From NCBI GenBank assembly GCA_964527735.1, contig CAZGPG010000004.1:203043-267042 (forward strand): a stretch of 64,000 nucleotides of DNA, read 5' to 3'. The first letter of the stretch is position 1; every line of letters begins with the position of its first letter. The DNA is from JBEBVQ01 sp964527735. GTDB lineage: Bacteria > Bacteroidota > Bacteroidia > Chitinophagales > Chitinophagaceae. Below are positions 12,001 to 19,969 of this stretch, one piece after another. Below the pieces are notes generated by a model, which had not been told where the DNA came from, did not search any database, and saw nothing but the letters and a program-made list of their open reading frames with translations. Both the position numbers and the translations under genes were made by a program.

Positions 12001-13757
12001 ACGGTCGCCGTGCCATCCGCACCAAGATATGCCGTATAACTCCGGGCCTTTGCCGCCAGCGGAAGCGACACCGGTCCCCGGAATGCGCTTTCCACAGCTG
12101 CTCCCGCATCCGTACCGTCATGTGGTGTTACTTCAAAGCTGATGTATTTACCTTCGTCTGCAGCAACCAGCGTATAGGTAGTCGTGTTCGCACCGCCGAT
12201 TGGCGTCTTGTTCAGGCCCGAACCATTATCCGAACGGTACCATTTAAATGTGCTGCCGCTTTGGGGATCATTGTCGGCATCCGTATAGGTATAGGTACCG
12301 GTAAGCTCCTGACCGACCTGAAGCGTGCCTGAAAAGGAAACTGCAGATGCGACAGGAGGTGTATTGTCGCCATCGCTTACATTAACACTGCCCGGGCCCA
12401 CAATTTCGTATGTGACAGGTCCGGTCGTCCCACCCTCAAAACTGGTTGTTATGATCACGTACGATTCACCGGCAGTCAGGGGAACCGAATTGATCTTTGA
12501 CTTGACGTTGTCAGCTGAAATATCATCATTAGCTATAATAAGACCAGCCATGGGTGACAAAGGGTCGAAAGAGGAATACAGAAAGATGTATGTATCATTG
12601 GGATTATCAGGATGTGGTATCGTCGCCGATTTGACTTCGATGGAATAATTCCCCGACACCTGGGGTGTAATAATTTGTATAAGATAGTTATAGTCCTCAG
12701 TACCGGGACCTGAAAAATCAGCCGGGAGCAATTGTTTTGTCCAAACGCAGGAATAATCCGCTTCACATATTCTGTATGGCCGTTTAAAAGTCCTGGTATT
12801 GTCAAGTGTTCCTGAGAACGGTGTGGTAACAAGAAGCACAGGCCCCTGTATGGAACTTTCTACAGGCGTTCCCGCATGGGTACCATCATGCGGCGTCACT
12901 TCAAAGCTGATGTATTTCCCGATATCGGCTGTCGTCAGCGTGTAGGTAGTCGTGTTGGCGCTGCCGATGGTAGTTTTGTTCAGCCCGGAAGCATTATCCG
13001 AACGGTACCATTTGAATGTGCTGCCGCTTTCGGGATCGTTGTCCGCATCGGAATAGCTGTAAGCGCCTGTGAGTGTCTCACCTATCTGTAATATACCGTT
13101 TATCAGCACATTGGACGCAACAGGAGGCGTACCGGCAGACCCATAGGTCACCACCAGCTTATGGGCGTACATCGCGTACTCGGGATAATCAAGTAAGATT
13201 TCCCAAGCCCGGGGCATGATGATCATATTCTGTGTGCTGCTTAATACAAAGCTGATCCTGTTATCCGTACCCGCCTGGATATTGGCAGCAGTCATCAGGG
13301 AAGTAAGGTCAATTTTATATTCGTGTAGGTCTAACGATGTGTTACCACAATCGGTACAGGTAAGCGAACCGTTCAGCGTTGATGGCGAGGTGCCAGGTAG
13401 TGTCACGGGAAAAAGTTCCATTGTGCTGCTGGTAGTCCAGTTATCTCCGGCTACATCAACCTTTACCGGACCTGCAAAAGATGCGGACTCCATATAAATA
13501 AATAAAACCGCTTCCTGCACTGGCCGGGTATTGTCTATCTCAAACTGGAAAGCTGTTTTTTCCTCATCACGATCTATATATGGAGACATTCCAATACCTA
13601 AATCGCTGGTATTTTTAATAGCCGGGGCTCCCTGATAAAACTGTACTGAAAATTCCTGTGCCGGATGCAGCGTATCCTGTGTACTGCCGTACAGCGGAAT
13701 ACCAAAAAATATAAGGATAAATATCTTTTGTAAAGAATGAATACTATTTTTCATCAT
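3009..13757 (-). CDS. Giant multidomain T9SS-secreted surface protein (HYR-like repeats, two beta-propellers)
   Basis: A 3582-residue secreted protein. Residue numbers are approximate. After a signal peptide come two copies of an Ig-like module (SDADNDPESGSTFKWYRS) near 210-305 and 460-570. Then follow 22 HYR-like repeats of about 80 residues, each with an xDNCGIxxLxLDxTxFxC core and a TVTLxVxDxSGNxxTGTA end. Repeats 1 and 3 are interrupted between the FxCxDxG and PVTL strands by blocks of seven units of about 49 residues (near 620-970 and 1125-1475). These units carry PDGTLYVAY and RWDGSGWSALG motifs and read as seven-bladed beta-propellers. Four classical HYR domains (about 3025-3345), an Ig-like region and a type A sorting domain (LLYPNPSTGMVTIEV, ending TTTRKVTLR) finish it. 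I chose the ATG at 13757 over an upstream TTG. Likely an adhesin or structural surface fibre; the ligand is unknown. Confidence 0.93.
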   Translation of the reverse strand: MMKNSIHSLQKIFILIFFGIPLYGSTQDTLHPAQEFSVQFYQGAPAIKNTSDLGIGMSPYIDRDEEKTAFQFEIDNTRPVQEAVLFIYMESASFAGPVKVDVAGDNWTTSSTMELFPVTLPGTSPSTLNGSLTCTDCGNTSLDLHEYKIDLTSLMTAANIQAGTDNRISFVLSSTQNMIIMPRAWEILLDYPEYAMYAHKLVVTYGSAGTPPVASNVLINGILQIGETLTGAYSYSDADNDPESGSTFKWYRSDNASGLNKTTIGSANTTTYTLTTADIGKYISFEVTPHDGTHAGTPVESSIQGPVLLVTTPFSGTLDNTRTFKRPYRICEADYSCVWTKQLLPADFSGPGTEDYNYLIQIITPQVSGNYSIEVKSATIPHPDNPNDTYIFLYSSFDPLSPMAGLIIANDDISADNVKSKINSVPLTAGESYVIITTSFEGGTTGPVTYEIVGPGSVNVSDGDNTPPVASAVSFSGTLQVGQELTGTYTYTDADNDPQSGSTFKWYRSDNGSGLNKTPIGGANTTTYTLVAADEGKYISFEVTPHDGTDAGAAVESAFRGPVSLPLAAKARSYTAYLGADGTATVSPADIDNGGAGYSTLFLDRTDFGCADIGYGVDNTWETLGGIGISPGSTDYHSLATAPDGTLYLAYRDGNAGNKTTVLRWDGSGWSALGGVGISAGSTSTQSLAVGPDGTLYVAYGDGGNGSKTTVMRWDGSGWSPVGTAGISAGGAYYQSLAAGRGDTLYVAYRDSDNGLSTTVMRWDGSAWSALGGVGISAGSATNQSLAVGPDGTPYVAYLDIENDYKTTVLRWDGSVWSALGGAGISVGSSQFQRVAVGLDGTVYVAYQSTLAGDPAYLRTLVLRWDGSAWSALGGASGIASIGSSTDQSLTVAPDGTVYLACRDWGSSSKTSVFRWDGSVWSPVAARGISAGAAYKQSLVTGPDGTVYVAYQDDVNGGKATVHRWLPPGVPVTLGAVSASDDTAVARSFVTVLDTIRPQVVVRDIDLVITDTGTVTVADINNGSTDNCGIDSMWLDKTVFTTADLGDQTVTLTVADVNGNISSATATVRVRLALVAQVRNYTAFLDANGTATVSADSVGYGSTGYAGLLLDRTDFSCDDLGAGGSWETLGNDPLDGEVYDAGIAAGNNGKVYIAFQDRTYSVNQLRVLEWDGTDWNQLGPDFPWISYRKALAVGPDGYPYVAYDEPNEADGLKVARWDGAQWILLDNHVTPSVDIWSVDMKFSPDGTLYVAYHDGDNGNITNVKRWTGSAWEQLGNDGIEVFNTGWQSLAFGGGDTVYAGFIELDADWSNGTYYREGPSVYCWDGTSWHPLGDRVLSFGHLFAQAGYLSMVTDAQGVPHIAYNDVFRDEKAIVRKWNGTTWEFLGNELGVSENRADYTSLAVGAGNALTLAYGDYNTDSTKVLQWDGSQWLPLGVTGAGDVYGQQMTSGPDGVLYVSQQRNNNDAPFVIMWQDGIPVTLTAYNNYGDTVQAGAIVRVLDTLPPVVQTQNLTVYLDTAGQATLLPAQVDNASSDNCGIDSLWLDVTSFDCSNTGANTVTLSVRDSSGNIGTGTASVTVADTLAPVVWTRNIVAYLDTLGNTSVTAAQIDSLSSDNCGIDSLWLDVTSFACGDTGVNAVTLFVRDSSGNVGAGVSSVTVLDTLAPVVWARDLVVYLDAAGVASVLAADADSASSDNCGIDSLWLDVTDFSCADIGTHTLILSARDSSGNTTTGTLTVTVADTVRPVVVTQPLTVFLDGSGNAAITAGAIDNSSTDNCGIDSIWLDVADFSCNDIGANMVTLSVRDSSGNIGTGTAIVTVEDTVRPVVVTQELTVYLDGSGNGGITISDINNGSSDNCGIDSLWLDVTGFSCNDLGVNTVTLSVRDSSGNIGTGTAPVTVADTIRPVVATQPVTVYLDGSGTGNISVGQINNSSSDNCGIDSLWLDVITFGCNNTGANVVTLSARDSSGNIGTGTATVTVVDTVRPVVLTRPATVYLDGTGNGSFIIAAVNNGSTDACGIDSIWVDNNSFGCTETGVHNITLFARDSSGNTGTGIAVVTVRDTIRPVAIARNLTLYLDNNGEATITASAADNGSYDNCGVSLSLSRTTFTCVQTGLNLETLTVTDPSGNASAAQVLVTVLDTIRPQVRTRNLVLELDNQGKATLTASQLDSGSTDNCTNLLHFAADRTVFTCADTGANTVLLTVTDNKNNSATAPATVTVRDVAAPVVHTRNITVYLDDTGRVTVMPSAVDNGSTDNCGIETFYLDRDTFTCSQRGQNTVRLYARDYSGNESWSNAVITVVDTSRPMVVTKDTTIYLDGAGMASVTAAAVNNGTSDNCGVTSLSLDKTSFNCTSRGANTVMLTAVDASGNVHSAAATITVMDTVRPVARVKNITVPLNASGVATITTADINDGSTDNCGIQGMTLSRTSFGCADTGNNPVWLMVTDVSGNLDSVAAIVRIVDQSAPVAQARNITVYLDGGGNAAITAADVDNGSTDNCSIMSRTLDKTAFNCTNTGNNLVHLTVTDSSGNSSQVQAMVVVVDSTRPVVVTKNITVYLNGSGNATITAADVNNGSTDNCAIASLSLDKATFDCTSRGANTVTLTAADASGNIRTGTATVTVLDTIRPVVRTKNITVALNASGIATITTADINDGSTDNCGIQSLALSRTSFSCTDTGNNTVHLIVTDVAGNRDSAAAIVRVVDQTAPTVVTRNISVYLNAGGNATITAGDVDNGSSDNCTITNRVLDKTTFNCSNAGQNTVRLTVTDRSGNSSFAQALVTVLDTVRPVVATRNLTIYLNTSGTASITAADVDNGSSDNCGITTRNIDKSSFNCVDTGINTVTLTVTDGSGNSRSGTAVITVRDTTRPVVVTRNPTIYLNAGGTATLTVADVNNGSSDNCGIQTMTLSKTSFECSNKGVNTVTLTVTDVNGNIATAQATVTVADQAPPVVNTRNLTLYLDGNGTAAITPAQVNNNSTDNCGIQTLGLDISVFDCADLGANTVTLTATDSSGNSAQKTAIVTVHDTIRPVIDNLPAAITAYVGAGQCSAPVQWTTITASDNCPGTQVQTSHLNGGIFPVGTTTVTVTAGDGSGNTRTGSFTVTVVDTIAPVFSNIPAIFTIVPDSQSCEATVSWAEPFAVDNCGTPPVITKTHTPGSTFPVGSTVVSYTATDAYNNSTTISFTVVVRDEIAPVINWRGAGRDLVRAADNGRCDAVVTFNAPAVEDNCSGATLTGSHQSGDRFPVGVTTVTFTATDAAGNRTTASFTVTVEDRQAPIVSSRPADDTVGICGAAYTYTLPTGTDNCGPVTVTRIAGLPSGNIFPTGTTVNTFELKDAAGNITTVSFRVTVLAQGEAQLPSLTQICVYESPVDLTLGQQGIAWSGAGVTAPGTFDPAAAATGRHVLSYTYTDGQGCSTNGTIAITVLPAPVIPVVSRIGSTTLTTGNYITYQWYRNGHLIPGATTQQYTYTEGGNYQVVVSNAEGCTALSDDHVIGTRGGGVGITDQTVHGDLLLYPNPSTGMVTIEVPEHWRDELSIEGYSATGQRILARKVQHPGIERVQLDLGDLPRGMYYLHFTSGSHTTTRKVTLR
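4690..9260 (-). repeat. Tandem array of 19 uninterrupted HYR-like coding repeats (about 240 bp each)
   Basis: Within the giant cargo gene, nineteen consecutive units of about 240 bp encode the same module. On the plus strand each shows a CCGCAGTTGTC-like word (the DNCG codons) and a GTATCC...ACCGT word at matching phase. The units nearest the N-terminal side (about 9260-7700) are much more alike (SSDNCGIDSLWLDVT repeated nearly verbatim) than the units at 7700-4700. This points to recent duplication or gene conversion at one end of the array. Confidence 0.9.
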
Positions 13758-13925
13758 TAAGTCTTTCAATTATACTATTATTATACAATGTATATCTTGT
13801 ACTCCAAATCGAAGCGTAAACTTATAAAATTTTTGATTTAATGTATATACTACAAGTAGATATTTTTATATATAATATAAAATAGGCTGGTCGCTGTTGT
13901 AAAATCTGCTCTGTCAGGTCGATAC

Positions 13926-13961
13926 AAAAAGGGCTGTCCGAAAGTCCGGACAGCCCTTTTT
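13926..13961. terminator. Rho-independent terminator
   Basis: GGGCTGTCCG at 13931-13940 pairs perfectly with 13947-13956 around a 6-nt loop. It is flanked by AAAAA on the left and TTTTT on the right, so it can terminate in either direction. It lies 22 bp beyond the stop of the leftward OmpA/TSP3 gene and upstream of the giant cargo gene, separating their transcripts. Confidence 0.9.
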
Positions 13962-13982
13962 AACCAAGGAAATAAAATCCCC

Positions 13983-15359
13983 CTACTTCTTATAATTCCG
14001 CAGATTAATTGCCGTCCGGCGGTTTTGTGCACGCCCTGCCGCAGTCTTATTGTCTGCTACCGGTTGCGACGATCCAAAGCCCTGGGACGTCAGCCGTCCG
14101 GCGTCGATACCTTTGCTGATCAGGTATTCACGCACGACAGCCGCCCGCTTCTCAGACAAGGGCTGGTTGATCGCATCACTGCCGGTGTTATCCGTATGCC
14201 CTTCGATATCCGCATATAATTTGGTATCATCCTTCAGCACCTGTACGATCCTGTCCAGCTGGCTATGCGATCCTTTTGTCAACGTGGCCTTACCGGTCTG
14301 GAAGAATATTTCCCTGGCCGCCTTGTTCACTTCCTGGATAATCTCCATCCTGATCTCCGGACAACCATTGTTGGTCTTGCTGTACTGATCAGGGCATTTA
14401 TCCACCTCATCATTAAACCCGTCGCCGTCGCGATCCGGAACCGGACATCCGTCGCGATCGGCCGTGCCGGCTTCGTACGGACATTTGTCTTTGTGATCGG
14501 GAATGCCGTCGCCGTCGCTGTCGGGACAGCCGTTAAATTCGGGTGCGCCAGCCACCATCGGGCATTCATCCTGGTGATCCGGCACGCCGTCATTATCACT
14601 GTCGGGGCAACCGCTGAATGCCGCTTTACCGGGTATCGTCGGGCATTCATCCTCGGCATCCGGCACGCCATCACTATCTGTATCTATTGGTGTCATGGCA
14701 GCAAAGGGCGGCACATCGCCAGGCTTGCCAAACCAGAATATCATACCTGCCGAATGCTGCAGGTGATTATATTCCTTGTTGCCAATTGCTACCCTGTAAC
14801 CGGATTCCAGCTGCAGGTCGATATCTCTGCCGACATTAAAATTGAAGCCCAGCCCCAACGGTACGCTGGCCGTCATATAACTGTAGCCGTAGCCGTTATC
14901 TTTATAGGTGGGGGTTATCCCTGCAAAAAGATATGGGGTTACGATATACCGGGTTTTATCCAGTATGTTGAAATTCACCCGGATATCTCCGCCTATGTAT
15001 AATTCCCGCCGCTGGTTATTGTCGTACAGCAACCGGGCTTCATAGGTATTGTCTGTTTCACTGAGCGGGATCTCAATGTTGGTCAGGGAAAGCCCGAGGT
15101 TCAGATCAAAGAAACGGTTCAGCTCTTTATAATATCCGAGCCGGGCGCCCGGACGCCACAACAGCCTTTTCTTCATTTCTATCGTACCGCTTCCATTCCC
15201 GTTGGATTCTTCCACCCGGTCATGAAACAGGTAGTTCCCCGTTATCGGACCGGCGTAGTCAAATCCACTGGCATGTATACCCAGCCCGGAGCGGTTCTGG
15301 GCGAAACCCATACCTGTATAGAATAACAGGAACAGGCATATTGCTAAAAACTTTTTCAT
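13983..15359 (-). CDS. OmpA-family outer-membrane protein with thrombospondin type 3 repeats
   Basis: A 458-residue outer-membrane porin-like protein tethered to peptidoglycan. It starts with a signal peptide (KKFLAICLFLLFYTGMGFAQ), then a beta-barrel of about 200 residues. Four or five calcium-binding type 3 repeats follow (DTDSDGVPDAEDECP, DSDNDGVPDHQDECP, DSDGDGIPDHKDKCP, DRDGDGFNDEVDKCP). A canonical OmpA domain ends it (IFFQTGKATLTKGSH, then the peptidoglycan-binding core GHTDNTGSDAINQPLSEKRA). This barrel-TSP3-OmpA order is common in Bacteroidota. I chose the ATG at 15359; the frame also opens from a TTG two codons upstream. It has its own strong terminator (13926-13961). Classification is secure; the specific role (porin or structural anchor) is not resolved. 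Confidence 0.93.
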   Translation of the reverse strand: MKKFLAICLFLLFYTGMGFAQNRSGLGIHASGFDYAGPITGNYLFHDRVEESNGNGSGTIEMKKRLLWRPGARLGYYKELNRFFDLNLGLSLTNIEIPLSETDNTYEARLLYDNNQRRELYIGGDIRVNFNILDKTRYIVTPYLFAGITPTYKDNGYGYSYMTASVPLGLGFNFNVGRDIDLQLESGYRVAIGNKEYNHLQHSAGMIFWFGKPGDVPPFAAMTPIDTDSDGVPDAEDECPTIPGKAAFSGCPDSDNDGVPDHQDECPMVAGAPEFNGCPDSDGDGIPDHKDKCPYEAGTADRDGCPVPDRDGDGFNDEVDKCPDQYSKTNNGCPEIRMEIIQEVNKAAREIFFQTGKATLTKGSHSQLDRIVQVLKDDTKLYADIEGHTDNTGSDAINQPLSEKRAAVVREYLISKGIDAGRLTSQGFGSSQPVADNKTAAGRAQNRRTAINLRNYKK

Positions 15360-15451
15360 ACACAATGTTTTAATCGTTTGTAATTATTTTAATAACCGGT
15401 AACCACGTATATATAGGGCAAACACATAGGGTTGCCCCTACAGCGTGCGTG

Positions 15452-16954
15452 TTAATAACCGGTATTCTGAATAATACTCCGGTTGGCATTGATCTCATAC
15501 TGGGGTATCGGCAACTGGAAACGGTGGTCACCGGCAGGCAGGTTGAGATATTGCGGCAACGGCGCCGTGCCGCCTCCGTCAGACCGGTCGCCCATGCCGC
15601 TGCGCTGTACAGGCAGGCCGAGCCTTTTCAGATCAAAGAACCGGTGTCCTTCATAAGCCAGCTCTTTTCTCCGCTCATCCAGTATCGCATCCAGCAGATC
15701 CTGCCCGGATTCCATACCCGGTGTGTATGAATCATACCGTTCGGAACGAAGGGCATTGAGGTCTGCAAGCGCTTCAGGTCCCATACCGAGGCGATAATGC
15801 GCTTCGGCACGATTCAGCAGCACTTCGGCAACACGGAGGTATTTCATATCATTTACAGACGCCACACCGCCGGTTTTACCGGGATATTTAACAATGGAAT
15901 TGTAAGAGAATCCCTGGAAGTCGTTGGTAAGGAAATAAACGTCTTTACGTATATCATCATCATCATACGACTGGTAAAAGTCAAAATCCGGGGCATATTC
16001 ATTCCGGATACCGGTAGGTCCCGGCTGGTTATATCCGACGCCGATCCGCACACGGTCTATCGTCGTAATGATCACTTTAAACAGTACGCCCGATTCTGTT
16101 TCGTCCCTCCATATAGCAGGGAAAATGTTTAAAGCGCCCACATCACTGTTTACAGCCAGCGCACGGTCAGCAGCATTTTTGGCTTTCTGCCATTCACCGC
16201 CATACAGATATACACGGGAGAGCAAACCGGATACTGCCGCCTTGCTGAGCCGGCCCGGCCCATTGCTGGAGGCAATGAGCACTTCCGCCTTTTCCAGGTC
16301 GGTTACTACACGCTCGTATACGTCGCGCACCGTATGCCGGCCCGGCATTGCTTCTACATCTGTGGTCGTAACATAAGGTACGCCCGGATCCGAGCCACCG
16401 GCAGCCTGCGGTCCTGATACGGGTCTGGCATACACCCGCAGCAGATCAAAATGCGCCATGCCTCTGGCAGCCAGCGCTTCGCCTTCTGCATTGCTTTTAA
16501 ACCCTGTTTCGTTGTCCTCCAGGTTATCTGTATTTTCCAGAATTGAATTGGCCAGGCGTATTACCTGGTACCCGTCGCGCCACGTCTCGGTAGTGGTATT
16601 GGCCGAGTAGGTCCATTGAAAAAAGGCCTGCTGCGACCGCCTTCCGGTGGTTACGATCACCACATTATCCGCCAGGACATCCGGCGAAGAAGCCCAGGCA
16701 AAGGCATCTTCCCCGCCCAGGTAATTATTGGCAGCAAAGGTAGCAGCAGAGTTCCCGGTGATAATCATCCGGTTATACAGACCACGGAGCGCATTGGTAA
16801 AGTCCTGCTCTGTATTAAAGGCATATTCCTGCGGTACCTGGTCATACGGTACTTTATCCAGCGCCTTTCTGCAGGCCGGCAACCCCAGCAGCAGCACTGC
16901 CGCGGCCAGGATACCGTAAAAAGTATATGATCTCATAATTGTTCGTTTTAGCAT
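15452..16954 (-). CDS. SusD/RagB family nutrient-binding outer-membrane lipoprotein
   Basis: SusD proteins cap the partner SusC barrel on the cell surface and bind the substrate. This 500-residue product has a lipoprotein signal with lipobox LPAC (Cys28 from the ATG at 16954; a second ATG at 16936 gives a more typical signal). Family features follow: KALDKVPYDQVPQEYAFNTEQDFTNALRGLY near the start, helical TPR-like segments, a RVYLYGGEWQKAKNAADRAL repeat and the C-terminal ILDERRKELAYEGHRFFDLKR block typical of SusD. Its start lies 3 nt beyond the susC stop, so the two are co-transcribed and probably translationally coupled. No carbohydrate-active enzyme, sulfatase or peptidase is adjacent, so the substrate cannot be inferred. 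Confidence 0.93.
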   Translation of the reverse strand: MLKRTIMRSYTFYGILAAAVLLLGLPACRKALDKVPYDQVPQEYAFNTEQDFTNALRGLYNRMIITGNSAATFAANNYLGGEDAFAWASSPDVLADNVVIVTTGRRSQQAFFQWTYSANTTTETWRDGYQVIRLANSILENTDNLEDNETGFKSNAEGEALAARGMAHFDLLRVYARPVSGPQAAGGSDPGVPYVTTTDVEAMPGRHTVRDVYERVVTDLEKAEVLIASSNGPGRLSKAAVSGLLSRVYLYGGEWQKAKNAADRALAVNSDVGALNIFPAIWRDETESGVLFKVIITTIDRVRIGVGYNQPGPTGIRNEYAPDFDFYQSYDDDDIRKDVYFLTNDFQGFSYNSIVKYPGKTGGVASVNDMKYLRVAEVLLNRAEAHYRLGMGPEALADLNALRSERYDSYTPGMESGQDLLDAILDERRKELAYEGHRFFDLKRLGLPVQRSGMGDRSDGGGTAPLPQYLNLPAGDHRFQLPIPQYEINANRSIIQNTGY

Positions 16955-16957
16955 GGT

Positions 16958-19900
16958 TTAGAATGTAGCGTTTAAACCGAATGAAATAGAGCGTACCTGC
17001 GGATAGCTGTATAATGCGTAGATACCAGGCGCCTTATAGCTGTCTTCTTCGCCGCTGCCCAGGCCCACTTCCGGATCTCCTTTATAATCTTTTGCCCAGT
17101 AGAAGAGGTTTTGCCCCTGTACAAAAAAGGATAATTGCTGCATCCGTATTTTATTGGGCAGATAAGAAGGCACTTTATAGGAAAGGGTAATATTGCGCAG
17201 ACGGATAAAATCGCCTTTCTGCAGCCAGCGGTCTGTCGTTTGTACCGTGTATTGCGGATCGGGGTTTTTAGCATTATCACCGGGCTGCGTCCAGTAATTC
17301 ATCGCGTCTGCAGCCTGTGCCATATAAACGGCATCCATACCCGAGTTCAGATCCCGCCAGGGATAGTTCAGGATATAATTGCCGCCGCTGAAGAAAAATT
17401 CTCCCGCAAGCGTTAATCCTTTATAGCTTACTGCCGTGTTAATGCTGCCGAAGTAGCGCGGGTCGGGCGACTTACCGGTCAGCAGTGTAGCGTAAGAAGT
17501 GCTGAACTCATCCGAGATTTCCCCGTTTTGCGTATAGTACAAAGGCTTCCCGGTCTGGGCATCCACACCGGCCGACCGTACCATGAAATAGGTATTCACC
17601 GGCTGGCCGACAACCCATTGGGTACCGGCAGCATCTTGCGGGATCGTATCGCTTGCTCCATACAGTTCGGTGATCTTATTTCTCTGGAAGGTAATATTAC
17701 CACCCACACTCCAGTTGAAATCTCTCGTGCGAATGATATCAACATTCATATTAAATTCGATTCCCCGGTTCTGCACCTCACCCACATTCTCAAGCCGCGA
17801 CTGGAAACCTGTAGTGGAAGAAAGCGGCCGGTCGAGCAGTAAAGCGGTAGTATTTTTCTGGAATACGGCCAGGGTACCGGTAAACCGGTTTTCGAAAAAT
17901 CCGAAGTCAATACCTCCGGAGGTCATCATGGATTTTTCCCAGGTAAGGTTCGGGTTACCGGGCCGTACCGGATATTCGATCGAAAGGCCGTTATACCGTC
18001 CGAATCCGAAAGTGGTAAGATGCTCATAATTACCGATATCGAAGTTACCGCTCGTACCGGTAGAAACGAACAGGCGTAGCATATTCACATTACGCGAACC
18101 GGAGAGGAATCCTTCGCGCGAGATCACCCAGCTTGCACCGCCTGCATAGAAATTGCCGTATTTATTATTGACCGCAAAACGGGAAGATCCGTCACGCCGT
18201 ACGGAACCATTGATAAAATATTTGGAGGCATAGTTATATTCCAGCCTTCCGAAAAATGAAGCCAACGTCCAGTCGTACTTGGCCGTACTGAAATTGGTAT
18301 TCTCCGCAGCAACATTCTGGGTGTTGTTATTCTCATTAGGATACCCGATACTGCGGATCGAATATGACTTATATTCTTCCTGCGTATATTCCGTACCGGC
18401 CAGCGCATTGACCGTATGGCCGCCGCCGAATGTTTTGGTATAATTCAGCGTATTGCTCCAACGGTAATTGAACCGGTAAAAACCATTGTCTGTTTTATTA
18501 CCCGGCTTTTCCGGGTTACCGGTATAGAAATCAAGCACGGAGCCGGGCTTGATAAAATATTCGCGGGTATAATCCGTGTATTCTGTACTGAACTCCGTTC
18601 TGAACCTGAAATCGCGCAGCAGCTTCACCTGGCCGTAGAACGTGCTCACCCCGTTCAGGGTGTTTGCTTTTTCCGGATTATTGGCGATGGCCTCCGAAAT
18701 AGACAATCCCTGGTGTGTGAGGTTGTAACTGCCGTCAGGATTCCGTACAGGCTCATAAGGATTGTAGGTATAAATAGCCACAAAAGGATTCTGTACATTA
18801 TATATATCCCGCAGCAACGACTCCTTACGGTTTGTCATCATCAGGTTGGTACCCGCTTCAAACCAGTCGTTAAACTCATGCGACACATTTAGCCGCCCGC
18901 CACGCCTTGTAAAGTCGGAGCCAAAACTGATACCTTCTTCCTTATAATCCTGCAGGGAGAAAAATACCCGTGTACGATCAGTGCCGCCGCTGATGGACAC
19001 ATCGTGGATGGTGAACTTCGCCGGACGCAACAATTCCCGGAACCAATCCGTTTTATTTGTACCGGACATGCCCGACCAGAGGGACCTTAACTCGGCATCA
19101 GGTATATCTCCTATAGTAGCGTAGCCATTTTCGTCCATATACATCTGTATATATTCATTGGCATATCCCAGGTCTTTTTCGTAGCGCAGCTTTTCATCAT
19201 AATTCATCAGGCGGAAATTGTCCTGGGTCTTGGACTTCACGCCATGCTGGAAAGTATAGGAAAGCTGGGCCCCGTCTCTTTTCCCTTTTTTTGTGGTGAT
19301 CATCAATACCCCGTTGGATGCCCGCGAACCATAAATAGATGCGGTTGAGGCGTCTTTGAGAACAGATATATTCTCAATATCATTCGGATTCAGCGCGTTA
19401 TAGGCATCCTCCGACACCGGCTGACCGTCTATCACGATCAGGGGCGAAGCGCCTGCATTCAGTGAGCCGACACCCCGTACCCGCAGATAGGCATTCTGGC
19501 CCGGACGGCCGTTAATGGCTGTTACCTGCAATCCCGGCGCTTTACCCTGCAGCATATTCTGGAAGCTGCCGAAGGGTTTATTCTCCAGCTCTTCCGCCCC
19601 TACGATGGTGGTGGAGCCGGAAATTGCCTCCCGGCGCTGGGTACCATAGCCTACTACAACCACATCCTGCAAAAATTGGGACAGTGGATTGAGCTGCACA
19701 TTGATCACACCGGTCCCAAGCGGAACTACCTCCTGCTGGTAACCAATGGAGCTAACTTCTACGAAACCTGCATCCGGGGGCACATCTGCGATCCGGAATT
19801 CACCGTCCGGGTTGGTAACTCCTCCCAGGTCGGTACCCTGGACTCTAATGGTAGCGCCGGGAACAGCCAAGCCCGTATTATCCGTGACCTTGCCACGGAT

Positions 19901-19969
19901 GGTACGTACCTGTGCCCACAAATGAACGGCAACCATTAACATCACAAGTGTTAAAAGTAGTTTTTTCAT
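16958..19969 (-). CDS. SusC/RagA family TonB-dependent outer-membrane transporter
   Basis: A 1003-residue TonB-linked transporter that takes up oligomers delivered by SusD. The order is: signal peptide (KKLLLTLVMLMVAVHLWAQ), carboxypeptidase-regulatory-like domain (RGKVTDNTGLAVPGATIRV), then a plug domain with the SusC signature DVVVVGYGTQRRE, an RGVGSLNAG segment and SPLIVIDGQPV. A long beta-barrel ends in an aromatic residue (SFGLNATF). I chose the ATG at 19969, which directly precedes the signal peptide; the frame stays open for 27 codons upstream with no signal-like character. It is the first gene of a two-gene operon with susD. No ECF sigma/anti-sigma pair or hybrid regulator is adjacent, so control is not evident. 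Confidence 0.95.
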   Translation of the reverse strand: MKKLLLTLVMLMVAVHLWAQVRTIRGKVTDNTGLAVPGATIRVQGTDLGGVTNPDGEFRIADVPPDAGFVEVSSIGYQQEVVPLGTGVINVQLNPLSQFLQDVVVVGYGTQRREAISGSTTIVGAEELENKPFGSFQNMLQGKAPGLQVTAINGRPGQNAYLRVRGVGSLNAGASPLIVIDGQPVSEDAYNALNPNDIENISVLKDASTASIYGSRASNGVLMITTKKGKRDGAQLSYTFQHGVKSKTQDNFRLMNYDEKLRYEKDLGYANEYIQMYMDENGYATIGDIPDAELRSLWSGMSGTNKTDWFRELLRPAKFTIHDVSISGGTDRTRVFFSLQDYKEEGISFGSDFTRRGGRLNVSHEFNDWFEAGTNLMMTNRKESLLRDIYNVQNPFVAIYTYNPYEPVRNPDGSYNLTHQGLSISEAIANNPEKANTLNGVSTFYGQVKLLRDFRFRTEFSTEYTDYTREYFIKPGSVLDFYTGNPEKPGNKTDNGFYRFNYRWSNTLNYTKTFGGGHTVNALAGTEYTQEEYKSYSIRSIGYPNENNNTQNVAAENTNFSTAKYDWTLASFFGRLEYNYASKYFINGSVRRDGSSRFAVNNKYGNFYAGGASWVISREGFLSGSRNVNMLRLFVSTGTSGNFDIGNYEHLTTFGFGRYNGLSIEYPVRPGNPNLTWEKSMMTSGGIDFGFFENRFTGTLAVFQKNTTALLLDRPLSSTTGFQSRLENVGEVQNRGIEFNMNVDIIRTRDFNWSVGGNITFQRNKITELYGASDTIPQDAAGTQWVVGQPVNTYFMVRSAGVDAQTGKPLYYTQNGEISDEFSTSYATLLTGKSPDPRYFGSINTAVSYKGLTLAGEFFFSGGNYILNYPWRDLNSGMDAVYMAQAADAMNYWTQPGDNAKNPDPQYTVQTTDRWLQKGDFIRLRNITLSYKVPSYLPNKIRMQQLSFFVQGQNLFYWAKDYKGDPEVGLGSGEEDSYKAPGIYALYSYPQVRSISFGLNATF

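Noticed and set aside
15452..19969. Complete polysaccharide utilisation locus
   Set aside because: Only the SusC/SusD pair is present. No glycoside hydrolase, lyase, sulfatase, or hybrid or ECF regulator lies nearby.
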